Assembly: GCA_947259075.1 (NCBI GenBank)
Contig: CAMYKQ010000012.1
Coordinates: forward strand, 1 to 43,504
Source: an uncultured Gammaproteobacteria bacterium
Lineage (GTDB): Bacteria; Pseudomonadota; Gammaproteobacteria; DRLM01
Direction: 5' to 3'
Length of the DNA stretch: 43,504 bases
The position numbers were made by a program, and so were the translations under genes. Under the pieces are notes generated by a model that saw only the letters and a program-made list of their open reading frames with translations, had not been told where the DNA came from and searched no databases. This document shows, piece by piece, positions 1 through 8,358 of this stretch (its first letter is position 1; every line of letters begins with the position of its first letter).

Positions 1-205
1 ATATTCGTGCTCTGCGCCGTGACCTCGGCGGGGGCGAAGTCCGGCAGCATCACCGGCGCCGCGGCACGGCCCTCGCGTGGGTCGCGGAACGGCGGCGCCC
101 CGCCGCGCCCAGCGCCGCGGCCCTGCGCGGCGCCTGGCAGGCCGCGGAGCCGGTGATGCTGCCGGACTTCGCCCCCGCCGAGGTCACGGCGCAGAGCACG
201 AATAT
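1..205. repeat. Fold-back inverted repeat at the window edge
   Basis: Bases 1-65 are the reverse complement of bases 141-205 with a single mismatch (58 against 148); the two arms are separated by 75 bases. The left arm starts exactly at base 1 and the right arm lies inside the first coding region. A long near-perfect palindrome with its arm cut at the sequence end is typical of a chimeric or fold-back contig end, so bases 1 to about 140 may not be genuine genomic order. A real inverted repeat cannot be excluded. Confidence 0.85.
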
Positions 206-1139
206 CACGCAGTCCCTCGCCCTCATGGAGGCGATACTGGAGGGCGAGCCGGTCGCGGACTGCTTCGAGCGGCCACCCTACACTGAACGCCTGGCGCCGC
301 GCTTCGAGATGCTGGCCGCCTTCGAGGACGAGGGCGATCCGCAAGAGATCGAGACCCTGGAATTCGACGCCGTGGACGGCGATGAGGTCGTCGCGGAAAA
401 TCTGTGGGTGAAGGCCTCGTGGCTTTCATTCGAAGACGACGACGCCTCCTTGCGTTTTCGTTTCTCTTTCGGCCTGGTGGGCTACGAAGACGTCGCCGCC
501 GACCCGGCGCGCCAGCGCTACGCCGCCGAACTCACCGAGGCCCTCTTCCCCGAATCCGCCATCATCAGCGCCAACACCCGCCTCGCTGATACCCTGCACG
601 CCGCGCTGGGTGTAGACAAATTGGCCTATGTCGAACGCATTATCTATTTCAATGCACCCAACGGCGGCGCGCAATTTCATCAAGACGTGGAACGCGGCCA
701 CCTCGGCGTGATCTTCGCGCAAGTTCATGGCCGCACCGGCTGGCTCACGCTAAACAAAGCCGCCCTGATGGATGAGATTCAACACTTCGTCGGCGGCGAG
801 CCTGGCACGGCCGCGCTCGCCGAACTGCTGCCGGATGCGGTGAACCGCGCAGAGTTAATTAACGTCGCCCGCCGGCGCGAAACGCTAAGCGCCACTCTCG
901 ACGAAGGTGATAACGAAAATCTCGAAACCCTGCTCAACCGCTGTCCCGCCTTCGCCCGCCAGTTGATCGAACGCGGTCATTGTTATTTATTGCAACCTGG
1001 CGACCTCATCCTGCTGCCGCAACACGCAACCGAACGCTGCGCCTGGCACACCGTGTTTTGCCTCGATGAATTTGCGGGCGAGGCGTTGTCGTTCGCGGTG
1101 CGTGAAAGTGGAGAAGGGGGCAGCTTAGCCCATTGCTAA
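153..1139 (+). CDS. Possible 2OG-Fe(II)/cupin-like protein, 5' end uncertain
   Basis: A protein of about 328 residues that I do not recognise as a named family. It has an H-x-D pair (H176, D178, in GAQFHQDVE) followed about 130 residues later by LQPGDLILLPQHATERC and a histidine in AWHTVF. That arrangement resembles the metal-binding facial triad of 2-oxoglutarate/Fe(II) oxygenases or JmjC/cupin folds, so an oxygenase-like role is inferred only. The given start is GTG, with ATG at 156; the frame stays open to the left edge, but that stretch lies in a fold-back repeat, so the true start may be missing. The stop overlaps the stop of the convergent downstream gene by four bases. Confidence 0.6.
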   Translation: MMLPDFAPAEVTAQSTNITQSLALMEAILEGEPVADCFERPPYTERLAPRFEMLAAFEDEGDPQEIETLEFDAVDGDEVVAENLWVKASWLSFEDDDASLRFRFSFGLVGYEDVAADPARQRYAAELTEALFPESAIISANTRLADTLHAALGVDKLAYVERIIYFNAPNGGAQFHQDVERGHLGVIFAQVHGRTGWLTLNKAALMDEIQHFVGGEPGTAALAELLPDAVNRAELINVARRRETLSATLDEGDNENLETLLNRCPAFARQLIERGHCYLLQPGDLILLPQHATERCAWHTVFCLDEFAGEALSFAVRESGEGGSLAHC

Positions 1140-2008
1140 AGAGAGACCTGGGGCATGGAAGTCAAGCCTGCGGTTAAGAGCGCGCGATAGTTTGCAAAAC
1201 ACTCCCGCGCACACCGGTACTGCTCCAGGTTTGCAATACGCGCCTTTTCCATGTTGAGAGGTTCAGCACCACCGAGAGCATAGCTTACCGACATCTTGCC
1301 GGGTATGGGTGTAGGTATGAATGTCCCGTCCGGTTGCTCAGTCATCTGCTCGGCTTGTACCATAGAGCGGACAAGCGCCCGCGTGACGCCAATCCCCAGT
1401 CGAGGACCGATAGAGTGACTATTAAGATTACGGTAATCGCCGCTTTCTCTTCGATATGCCTCATCATCTATTTTACGAAGTGAACTCAAAAAACTGGATG
1501 ATTCCGGCCAGAATGAAATCAAATCAGCCAAACGTTTCTCTTTTTGGCTTCGTTTTAGTTGCTTGGGCTTATCATTAGGGATCGTAGGATCGCCTTCAAG
1601 GAAGTCGCGATAGTCTTTGCTAGTGACCAAGCGCACTTGATGCATTGCGTTAGTAGCAACAAAAGTGAAGGTATCGCGGATTGCGCTTGGCTGAAGCAGA
1701 CAGTGATGGGCTCGCGCCTCCAGAAACTCGCGACGCAGTTCCCAAGCGTATTCCACGCCATAGGGGTCAATAACGGCATTCCAAGCGTGCCACCGCTTCA
1801 ACGAGCTCTGCCAATAATTCAGCTTATTGGTGATTTCACGCAACTCATCCTTAACCATTTCATTACCAAAAGTCCGCCACTGAAGCTTATCAAGAGCGTC
1901 GAAGTCGTAGGGCAGATAATTATCAGATGGTTCCAATACACCGCCGTTCAGTCGAGCGAGGTAAGCTTCAAAAGCGGCGCGTAGTAAATTGGTTATGTTA
2001 TCGTCCAT
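1136..2008 (-). CDS. Hypothetical protein with R-x4-H motif
   Basis: A 290-residue soluble protein without signal peptide or membrane segment; family not recognised. Its base composition is visibly richer in A and T than the surrounding genes, a sign of horizontal acquisition. It is rich in charged, probably helical segments. Near residues 192-203 it carries R193-NLNS-H198, which fits the R-x4-6-H signature of HEPN ribonucleases found in defence and toxin systems, but such a short motif can occur by chance and no partner antitoxin gene is next to it. The ATG at 2008 has no strong Shine-Dalgarno. It is convergent with the upstream gene and shares four bases at the stops. Confidence 0.6.
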   Translation of the reverse strand: MDDNITNLLRAAFEAYLARLNGGVLEPSDNYLPYDFDALDKLQWRTFGNEMVKDELREITNKLNYWQSSLKRWHAWNAVIDPYGVEYAWELRREFLEARAHHCLLQPSAIRDTFTFVATNAMHQVRLVTSKDYRDFLEGDPTIPNDKPKQLKRSQKEKRLADLISFWPESSSFLSSLRKIDDEAYRRESGDYRNLNSHSIGPRLGIGVTRALVRSMVQAEQMTEQPDGTFIPTPIPGKMSVSYALGGAEPLNMEKARIANLEQYRCARECFANYRALLTAGLTSMPQVSL

Positions 2009-2146
2009 TGTTGGGTATTCTTATCTCGGCCGGTGGAGTAAATCCGTGTAACGCGATCCGCCGCTTATGAGACTTGGGCGACGGTATAAAATATTGCACG
2101 CATATGCGTCACCCAGTTGCATCACATTGTCGCCTAACAACACCCT

Positions 2147-2332
2147 TCATTTCGCCTCCGTCTTGCTGATGCCGCAACGCGCGCAGCGATAGGTGGTCAC
2201 CAGCTTGCCTTGCTTAACGTCGAAGCGCCGTTCGCTCTGCACTTCCCATTTGTGAAAGCCGCTGCGGCACAGCCCGCGGTTCTTGAATTTCTCGTTGAGA
2301 TTGGGTTTCTTGAATTGAATGACATCGCCCAT
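2147..2332 (-). CDS. Small zinc-ribbon-like protein
   Basis: A 61-residue basic protein with C22 and H27 (CRSGFHKW) followed by a C-x2-C pair near the end (CARCGISKT). Together these make a plausible single zinc-binding knuckle. The ATG is preceded by GGAAGAG at a suitable distance. It stands alone between the AT-rich orphan and apt. Function is unknown; small proteins of this kind are often nucleic-acid or translation associated, but nothing here shows that. Confidence 0.6.
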   Translation of the reverse strand: MGDVIQFKKPNLNEKFKNRGLCRSGFHKWEVQSERRFDVKQGKLVTTYRCARCGISKTEAK

Positions 2333-2470
2333 GACATGCTCTTCCGGATATTCGCCGCCGATGGCGGCTCTTGGCGCATGGTACTCCTTCGTAAAATGGA
2401 TGGGGAGATGGTGAGAAGCTGGGGGGCGGTATTTCCGTAGTAAACGCCCCCTTCAGCGCTACGGCCCCAG

Positions 2471-2986
2471 TTAGTAATGCAATAGGCTATGGACACGATG
2501 GGCTGACAGCTTCTTTCGCCCTTGCAGTTCGTCGAGTTCGATCACGAAGGCGCAGCCGGCGATACGCGCGCCGAGCTTTTCGATGAGGCCGCAGCTGGCG
2601 GCGGCGGTGCCGCCGGTGGCGAGCACGTCGTCCACCACAAACACGCGGTCTTCGGGGCCGAGGGCGTCGGTGTGTACTTCCAGGCTCTGGCTGCCGTACT
2701 CCAGATCATAGGCCATGCTGTGGACTTCATAGGGCAGCTTGCCGGGCTTGCGCAGCGGCACGAAACCCACGCCCAGCTCCCAGGCAGCGAGGCTGCCGAA
2801 GATGAAACCGCGCGCCTCCATGCCGACCACGGCGCTGATGTCTTCACCGGCATAGGGATGGATCAATTGATGTATCGCCAGACGCAGCGCCGCCGGGTCT
2901 TGCACCAGGGGCGTGATGTCGCGATAGAGAATGCCGGGCTTGGGGAAGTCGGGGATGGTGCGTATCTTGGCGTGCAGGGCTTGCAA
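2471..2986 (-). CDS. apt: Adenine phosphoribosyltransferase
   Basis: Purine salvage enzyme that joins adenine to PRPP to give AMP and pyrophosphate in the cytosol. The 171-residue length is normal for Apt. The N-terminus has the family segment IPDFPKPGILYRDITPL, and the PRPP-binding motif VFVVDDVLATGGT lies at residues 115-127; GMEARGFIFG at 55-64 is also characteristic. It is divergent from greB, with about 150 bases between the start codons holding both promoters. Confidence 0.95.
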   Translation of the reverse strand: MQALHAKIRTIPDFPKPGILYRDITPLVQDPAALRLAIHQLIHPYAGEDISAVVGMEARGFIFGSLAAWELGVGFVPLRKPGKLPYEVHSMAYDLEYGSQSLEVHTDALGPEDRVFVVDDVLATGGTAAASCGLIEKLGARIAGCAFVIELDELQGRKKLSAHRVHSLLHY

Positions 2987-3143
2987 GGCGAAGTCCTCGG
3001 TTCGTTGAGAATGCGGTCTCTTTTTATCTCAGCCGTGCGCTGGACACAAGCGCCACCACACGCGGCGTAATGACTGACATCGAAGCGGCGATCCGTAGTA
3101 ACGTATAGCGGTGAATTCAGAAACCGCCAAAGGCCTCGCACCG

Positions 3144-3647
3144 ATGTCACGCTATCGCCCGCCCCAAGCCAAATCCTCGCCCTATATCACAGCGGAGGGT
3201 TACCGCCGCCTGCAACAAGAGCTCGATGAATTGTGGAAGCGGCGCATCGTGGTCACCCAAGCCTTGTCCGCGGCAGCGGCGGAAGGCGACCGCTCGGAAA
3301 ACGCCGAGTACATCTATCGCAAAAAAGAGCTGCGCGAACTTGACCGCCGCATCCGCTATCTGCAAAAACGCCTGCCCGATCTTAAAGTGGTAATGGACGC
3401 GCCGCCGGATTGCGGCCGCATATTTTTTGGCGCACGGGTGCGTTTGGAAGACATGGCCGGTAATGAAAAAATCTATCGCATCGTCGGCGCCGATGAGTTC
3501 AACATCAAAAACGGCGATATCAGCGTAGACTCGCCCCTGGCGCGCGCGCTGCTGAAAAAAGCGGTCGATGACGAAGTGACCGTGCCCACGCCCGAGGGCC
3601 CGGTGATTTATTTCGTGGTGGATGTGACTTATCCGGACCGTCAATAG
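3144..3647 (+). CDS. greB: Transcript cleavage factor GreB
   Basis: Elongation factor that enters the RNA polymerase secondary channel and stimulates cleavage of backtracked transcripts. The N-terminal coiled coil carries the acidic tip GDRSENAEY and the paired helices with [16 protein letters not shown]; the C-terminal FKBP-like domain contains [10 protein letters not shown] and [11 protein letters not shown], both close to GreB rather than GreA. Start ATG 3144 gives 167 residues; an upstream GTG at 3111 is in frame but has no ribosome binding site. It begins a plus-strand run with a methyltransferase (15-base gap), tatD and tcdA. Confidence 0.93.
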   Translation: MSRYRPPQAKSSPYITAEGYRRLQQELDELWKRRIVVTQALSAAAAEGDRSENAEYIYRKKELRELDRRIRYLQKRLPDLKVVMDAPPDCGRIFFGARVRLEDMAGNEKIYRIVGADEFNIKNGDISVDSPLARALLKKAVDDEVTVPTPEGPVIYFVVDVTYPDRQ

Positions 3648-3662
3648 GGGCGCCGCCGCGAT

Positions 3663-4436
3663 ATGGACCTCGCAGAACTGCGCCGCGAAATCGACTGGTA
3701 TATTCAAAACAGCTTCACCCTCTCGGCGCCGGTGATTAAACGCGCGCTGAAAGATCCGCGCGCCTGCGTCGATGCGTTAACCCCGGCACAAGCGGCGCGT
3801 TACGCCACATTGGTGCAAGGCTACGACCTCGCGCGCTGGCCCAGTGTGTGCAATGCGGATGACTACCACTTGAGTCTGTACACCCTCGATCTGCTCGACC
3901 AGTATTTGCCGCATGAGACTCGTGACAGCCACGGCTTGGACATCGGCGCCAGCGCTTGGGCCTATCTGCCCGCCCTGCTCAGCTTCACGGGTACGCCGTG
4001 GGACGGCGTGGAACTCGACGCCCATCGCCGTTATTGGAGCCTCAGCACCCGCCGCGCCCACGCCGATTTTATGCGGCGTCTGTGCGCGGACTGCCGCTAC
4101 GTCAGCGGTTCATTGCTCGATGTGCGCGGCACGTATGCCCGCATCACTTGGTTTCTGCCCTTCGTCACTCCGGCGCCGCTCTACGCCTGGGGTTTGCCGC
4201 GGCGGTTCTTCCAGCCGTTAGCCCTGTTGCGCCATGCTTGGTCTCTGCTCGAAGACGGCGGCGAAATGTTCATCGTCAACCAAGGCGAAACAGAGCGCGC
4301 GGCGCAAGCGCGCTTATTCAGCGAAGCGGGCTTGCTCGGCCGCGGGCTCGGCGAACTCCACAGCGTGTTTTCGCCTTTTCAACAGCCCCGCTACGGCTGG
4401 GTGTTGCGCAAGAGTCATGGCCGCCTCGCCGATTAA
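3663..4436 (+). CDS. SAM-dependent methyltransferase-like protein
   Basis: A 257-residue protein with a class I methyltransferase layout: LDIGASAWAYLPAL near residues 91-104 corresponds to the SAM-binding glycine loop (motif I), and GVELDAHRRYW shortly after to the acidic motif II. A later LLEDGGEMFIVNQGE resembles the strand-turn region of motif VI. Substrate unknown. It lies 15 bases after greB and 17 before tatD, so the three are probably co-transcribed. The glycine loop has only two of the usual three glycines, so activity is not certain. Confidence 0.7.
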   Translation: MDLAELRREIDWYIQNSFTLSAPVIKRALKDPRACVDALTPAQAARYATLVQGYDLARWPSVCNADDYHLSLYTLDLLDQYLPHETRDSHGLDIGASAWAYLPALLSFTGTPWDGVELDAHRRYWSLSTRRAHADFMRRLCADCRYVSGSLLDVRGTYARITWFLPFVTPAPLYAWGLPRRFFQPLALLRHAWSLLEDGGEMFIVNQGETERAAQARLFSEAGLLGRGLGELHSVFSPFQQPRYGWVLRKSHGRLAD

Positions 4437-4453
4437 GCAGTACCATTCACGTC

Positions 4454-5233
4454 ATGGAATTGATCGACACCCATTGCCATTTGGACGTCAGCGACTTCGA
4501 TGCCGACCGCGACGCGGTGCTAGCGCAGTGCCGCGCGCGCGGCGTGAATACTATCGTCGTGCCCGCGGTGGACGCGAAGGGATGGGAAAATTTATTGCGC
4601 TTGTGCGCGCGCGAGGCCGGCCTGCACCCCGCCTTGGGCCTGCACCCGGTGTATCTCGAACACCATCGCGAGGAAGACGTCGCGGCCCTGCCGCGGTGGG
4701 TGGCGCGTCATCGCCCGGTGGCGGTGGGGGAAATCGGTCTCGATTATTTCATCACTGACTTGGACCGCGCGCGCCAGCAAAGTCTATTCGAGGCGCAACT
4801 GCGCGTGGCCGCCGACGCCGCGCTGCCGGTGCTGCTGCACGTGCGCAAGGCCCACGATGCGGTACTCGCCACCCTGCGCCGCATCCGCGTCCGCGGCGGC
4901 ATCTGCCACGCCTTCAACGGCAGTCTGCAACAGGCGCAACACTACATCGACCTCGGCTTCAAACTCGGCTTCGGCGGCATGCTGACCTACGCGCGCTCAT
5001 TGAAACTGCGCGCCCTCGCCCGCGCGCTGCCGTTGGAAGCCATCGTGCTCGAAACCGACGCGCCGGACATGGTCGTGGCCAGCCATCGCGGCGAACGCAA
5101 CAGCCCCGCCTATCTGCCCGAATGCCTGGCCGCGCTCGCCGAATTGCGCGAGGCGGACCCGGCCGATATCGCCGCCGCCACGCGCCGCAACGCGCTTGCG
5201 GTGCTGGACCTCAAACTCGCGCGCGCCGATTGA
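4454..5233 (+). CDS. tatD: TatD-family metal-dependent DNase/hydrolase
   Basis: Predicted TIM-barrel metallohydrolase of the TatD family, whose characterised members are Mg-dependent 3'-5' nucleases acting in DNA repair and turnover. The ATG at 4454 gives 259 residues, the usual length. Metal-ligand positions are all visible: H7 and H9 (DTHCHLD), E93 (VGEIGLDY), H129 (LLHVRKAHD), H152 (CHAFNGS) and D202 (LETDAPDM). An upstream open frame overlaps the methyltransferase but has no family similarity. Whether this is TatD itself or the YjjV/YcfH paralogue cannot be settled from motifs. Confidence 0.85.
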   Translation: MELIDTHCHLDVSDFDADRDAVLAQCRARGVNTIVVPAVDAKGWENLLRLCAREAGLHPALGLHPVYLEHHREEDVAALPRWVARHRPVAVGEIGLDYFITDLDRARQQSLFEAQLRVAADAALPVLLHVRKAHDAVLATLRRIRVRGGICHAFNGSLQQAQHYIDLGFKLGFGGMLTYARSLKLRALARALPLEAIVLETDAPDMVVASHRGERNSPAYLPECLAALAELREADPADIAAATRRNALAVLDLKLARAD

Positions 5234-5297
5234 CATGCACCCGCGCCCTCTCCATCCTATGCGCCGCTTCGCCTCACTTGATTAAGAGCCCGCCGCC

Positions 5298-6173
5298 ATG
5301 AGCACCTGTGACTACAATCAACGCTTCGCCAGCATCCAGCGCCTCTACGGCGTGGAGGCCGCCGCCATCATTAAAAGCCTGCACGTCTGCGTCATCGGCT
5401 TGGGCGGCGTGGGTTCCTGGGCGGTGGAGTCCTTGGCGCGCAGCGGCGTCGGCCGCCTCACCATCATCGATTACGACGTGGTGCGCGAGGGCAATATCAA
5501 CCGCCAGCTCAACGCGCTTGGAAACACGCTGAACCGCAAAAAATACGAGGTGCTGGTCGAGCGCGTGGCGCAGATCAACCCCGAGTGCGTCTGCACCGGC
5601 GTCGATGACTTCGTGACCCTGCGTAATCTCGATGAGTATTTATCGCCGGCGCGCGGCTATGATTACGTCATCGACGCCATCGACCGCATTCACTTCAAGG
5701 CGGCGATCATTTACTACTGCAAACGCAATAAAATCCCCATCATCACCACCGGCGGCGCGGGCGGCCTCACCGACCCTACCCAGATTAAAGTGACTGATCT
5801 CACCCGAACCTACAATGACCCGCTGGCGGCCAAGGTCCGCGGCCGCCTGCGCAAGGAATACGGCTACACCAGCAATCTGGCGCGTTACTTCGGGGTCGAG
5901 TGCGTGTTCTCGGCGCAGCATCCGGTTTACCCAAAAGAAGACGGCACGGTAAGCCCGCGAAAACCAGGCATACACGGCATTTCACTGGACTGCCGTTTTG
6001 GTTACGGCTCGGCGAGCTTCGTCACCGCCGCCTTCGGCCTGGCGGCGGTGTCGCGGGTGATTAACAAAACACTGGCTAAAAGAATGGGGAAAGCGCCGCC
6101 CAAGCACAACGGAAAAACAGCCCAGCCGGAGACGCTCAAAAACGGAAGTGACCAGGCAACCGGCGCGGATTAA
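5298..6173 (+). CDS. tcdA: tRNA threonylcarbamoyladenosine dehydratase
   Basis: E1-like enzyme (CsdL/YgdL) that uses ATP to cyclise t6A37 of tRNA to ct6A. The N-terminal Rossmann segment has the nucleotide loop IGLGGVGSWA at 33-42, then the acidic end IIDYD at 57-61 and NINRQ at 67-71. DAIDRIHFK and TTGGAGG are typical of this ThiF/MoeB-like branch. The 291-residue length slightly exceeds E. coli TcdA because of a lysine-rich, low-complexity tail of about 30 residues. It ends the plus-strand cluster that begins at greB, about 65 bases after tatD. Confidence 0.93.
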   Translation: MSTCDYNQRFASIQRLYGVEAAAIIKSLHVCVIGLGGVGSWAVESLARSGVGRLTIIDYDVVREGNINRQLNALGNTLNRKKYEVLVERVAQINPECVCTGVDDFVTLRNLDEYLSPARGYDYVIDAIDRIHFKAAIIYYCKRNKIPIITTGGAGGLTDPTQIKVTDLTRTYNDPLAAKVRGRLRKEYGYTSNLARYFGVECVFSAQHPVYPKEDGTVSPRKPGIHGISLDCRFGYGSASFVTAAFGLAAVSRVINKTLAKRMGKAPPKHNGKTAQPETLKNGSDQATGAD

Positions 6174-6182
6174 GACTCACTA

Positions 6183-6223
6183 AAATAAAAGCGTGCAGCG
6201 GACGAAACGTGCTTCACCGCTGC
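6183..6223 (-). terminator. Probable rho-independent terminator of the carbonic anhydrase gene
   Basis: Read on the minus strand, a 7-bp GC stem (GCAGCGG/CCGCTGC, 6195-6201 with 6217-6223) and a 15-base loop are followed after four bases by a T-rich run (TTTTATTTT). It lies 44 bases beyond the stop of the carbonic anhydrase-like gene, in the convergent gap with tcdA. Confidence 0.55.
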
Positions 6224-6266
6224 CATGCCCGCGCATCACGTTTCAAAACCAATCCAGCCGCCGCAC

Positions 6267-6794
6267 CTATTCGCCATAGCTATTTTTCAGCTTGACGTAA
6301 TGTGCGGCTGAGTAAGATAAGCGCGCGCGTTCATCATCGGTCAAAGTCCGGATCTGCCGCGCCGGGCTGCCGTGATACAGAAAACCACTCGCCAGCTCCT
6401 TGCCTTCGGTGACCAGACTGCCCGCGCCCAGTATGACGTCGTCATGCACGATCGCACCGTCCAAGATCACCGCGCCGATGCCGATCAAACAGCGGTTGCC
6501 GACACGGCAGCCATGCAATACCGCACGATGGCCGATGGTCACCTCATCGCCGATGAACGCCGCGTGACCTTCTGGCCGCGGCGGATGACGATGAGTGACA
6601 TGGATCACGGTGCCGTCCTGCACGCTCGTGCGCGCGCCGATGCGGATGAGGTTGACATCACCGCGGATCACCGCCATTGGCCATACCGAACTATCCGCGC
6701 CGATCTCGACATCACCGATGACGCAGGCTTGCGGATCAATGTAGGCGCTGGGATGAATCTGAGGCATGAGGTCTGTGTACTTGCGGATAGTCAT
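6267..6794 (-). CDS. Gamma-class carbonic anhydrase family protein
   Basis: A 175-residue left-handed beta-helix protein of the YrdA/PaaY/CaiE family, built from hexapeptide repeats (for example VIGDVEIGADSSVW and DDVILGAG). The zinc-ligand histidines of gamma carbonic anhydrases appear in IHVTHRH (65-70) and in IGHRAVLHGC (H89, H94). Members form trimers with metal at the subunit interfaces; true carbonic anhydrase activity varies, so substrate is not certain. The C-terminus (RLSYSAAHYVKLKNSY) matches the YrdA tail closely. The start at 6794 has only a weak ribosome binding site; ATG 6767 is an alternative. Confidence 0.88.
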   Translation of the reverse strand: MTIRKYTDLMPQIHPSAYIDPQACVIGDVEIGADSSVWPMAVIRGDVNLIRIGARTSVQDGTVIHVTHRHPPRPEGHAAFIGDEVTIGHRAVLHGCRVGNRCLIGIGAVILDGAIVHDDVILGAGSLVTEGKELASGFLYHGSPARQIRTLTDDERARLSYSAAHYVKLKNSYGE

Positions 6795-6850
6795 CTGCGA
6801 TCACCGTGGCTAATTATGTCGATCATATACGGCCTGCGAAAGCATCGGCG

Positions 6851-6961
6851 CTCTTCGCCCCGCCCAGCGCTCGCGGGGCACGGGGTGAAGACAATAATGA
6901 CAACGAGGCGTGGAGATAAAATTTTACTCCCCTCATCCTAGCCTTCTCCCGGAGGGAGAAG
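6851..6961. repeat. Palindromic intergenic elements in the 6795-7188 gap
   Basis: The 390-base gap between two minus-strand genes contains a near-perfect hairpin CTTCGCCCCG...CGGGGTGAAG and, at 6943-6961, CTTCTCCC-GGA-GGGAGAAG. The second belongs to the group of CCCTC-core palindromes seen elsewhere in the window. I see no gene in the rest of the gap. Confidence 0.6.
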
Positions 6962-7188
6962 CGACAATACAGTCTTCCCGCTGTGTCGCGGTTCTCATAA
7001 GATAATTTGCATCTCCATGCACGAACCGCGCATTGATCTCGCGCCATCAGCCTTATCGCCCCGGACACACCCGCGCCCGCCAAGATACGCTCTCGACGGC
7101 GTCTCAGGCCATATAACAATGACTAGCGCCGCTTCGCGCACAGCGAATTTCATTCTCGCGTCATTCTCGTTGGCGCATCAGCACGTGG

Positions 7189-7734
7189 CTATTCCTTCGG
7201 TCGCTCGGCGTAGGCCGCGTCGAAGGCCGCCTCCAATTGCGGATGCACGCCGCGCAGCTGGTCCACCACCGCTTTGGCCCAATCGAAATAGGCCTGACGG
7301 CGGGCGATATCCCAAGTGGCGGGCGGCGCGTGCATCATATCGCGCACATTGCTGATCTTATCCGCCAGCTTCACCAGCTTGGCTTGGTTCGAGGCCTGCG
7401 CGGCGTGAGTGATCTGCCGTTGTTTGCGCTCTCGCGGATGCAGGGTTTTGTCATCGGTCACGTCCATGACGATGTCGCGTATGGTTTTACCGAATTCCCG
7501 CTCCAATTCCTCCGGCCCGGTATCGGTGTCCTCCACCGTGTCGTGCAGCAAAGCGCCGCAGATCACCTCGACATCGGTCACATGCGCCTCGTTGCACAAA
7601 ATATTCGCCAGGGAAATAGGATGATTGATATAAGGCGAGGCCTCGACATCCTTGCGCCGCTGATCTTTATGCTTGTGCGCGGCGAAGGCCAGCGCCTTCA
7701 ACAAAAGCTTGAGTTCGCGCGCTTCGATGCTCAC
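7189..7734 (-). CDS. HD-domain phosphohydrolase, SpoT/MESH1-like
   Basis: A 181-residue stand-alone HD hydrolase resembling the (p)ppGpp hydrolase domain of SpoT and the MESH1 small alarmone hydrolases. Visible motifs: AAHKHKDQRRK at 18-28, NHP (H38), the HD pair H64-D65 with E68-D69 (LLHDTVEDT), and VKLADKISNVRD at 121-132, where the late aspartate and the N-x-R belong. No synthetase, TGS or ACT domain follows. The start is GTG 7734 with GGGGAGA six bases upstream. It might hydrolyse (p)ppGpp or NADPH-like substrates; the exact substrate is inference. Confidence 0.82.
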   Translation of the reverse strand: MSIEARELKLLLKALAFAAHKHKDQRRKDVEASPYINHPISLANILCNEAHVTDVEVICGALLHDTVEDTDTGPEELEREFGKTIRDIVMDVTDDKTLHPRERKQRQITHAAQASNQAKLVKLADKISNVRDMMHAPPATWDIARRQAYFDWAKAVVDQLRGVHPQLEAAFDAAYAERPKE

Positions 7735-7805
7735 TGCATATCTCCCCGTTTCCAGCCGGCGTCACACCGAGATATCACCGCGGCAGTGGGCCGGTCCAAT
7801 GTGGG

Positions 7806-8186
7806 CTATGATGCCTTATCTTTTCCGTCGCCGCCAAACAAGGCCTCTAATCGGGCGCGATCCGAATCGGCGGCGTTCGTCGAGGCGGCCGCGCCGCCGA
7901 ATAAGCTCTCCAGCTGCGCGCGAGCCTGCGCTTCTTTCTCAGCGCCCGCTTCATATGCGCCGGCACGGGGCTGAAAATAACCGCAGAAGTTGGCGCGGGT
8001 CTTATCCTGCACCGCGTCGGCCACCGGCTCGCGGCATTGCCCGCTGACACCCGTATCGAAATACTCGCACATGCGGCAGACATGCAAATCGACATGACAC
8101 AGCGCGCACTCCGCGTGACGGCTTAGCGGCAAAGGCTGATCCATCACCACCGCGCCGCACTTCCAACACACCAAGCCCTCCATCAT
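7806..8186 (-). CDS. Cysteine-rich zinc-binding-like protein
   Basis: A 126-residue soluble protein with an N-terminal cluster of metal-ligand candidates: CWKCG at 7-11, CALCHVDLHVCRMC (28-41) and two further cysteines (GQCREP, NFCGYF). The spacing suggests two zinc sites. The C-terminal half is Ala/Glu-rich with two short repeats of LE(S/A)LFGG. Such conserved uncharacterised proteins occur in Gammaproteobacteria; function is unknown. GGAGG lies eight bases upstream of ATG 8186. It is read in the same direction as the HD hydrolase and may share its transcript. Confidence 0.7.
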   Translation of the reverse strand: MMEGLVCWKCGAVVMDQPLPLSRHAECALCHVDLHVCRMCEYFDTGVSGQCREPVADAVQDKTRANFCGYFQPRAGAYEAGAEKEAQARAQLESLFGGAAASTNAADSDRARLEALFGGDGKDKAS

Positions 8187-8358
8187 CAGCCCGCCCTCCA
8201 GCCTGGAAACCCTGTACCGCTATTACCCCTCTCTCGCCGCGCGGCGTCAACGATTATTTAAAACAACGCCCCCGCCTAAGCTCAAACGCGTTGCGAAGCC
8301 AGGTCCGCCTCTTGTACTATGGAACGCTCATCGCCCGGCACTCATGCGGAATCAAGTC

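Noticed and set aside
3956..4453. A long open frame that overlaps the methyltransferase and runs into tatD
   Set aside because: Its first part is the shadow of the methyltransferase gene in another frame; TatD similarity and length begin only at ATG 4454.
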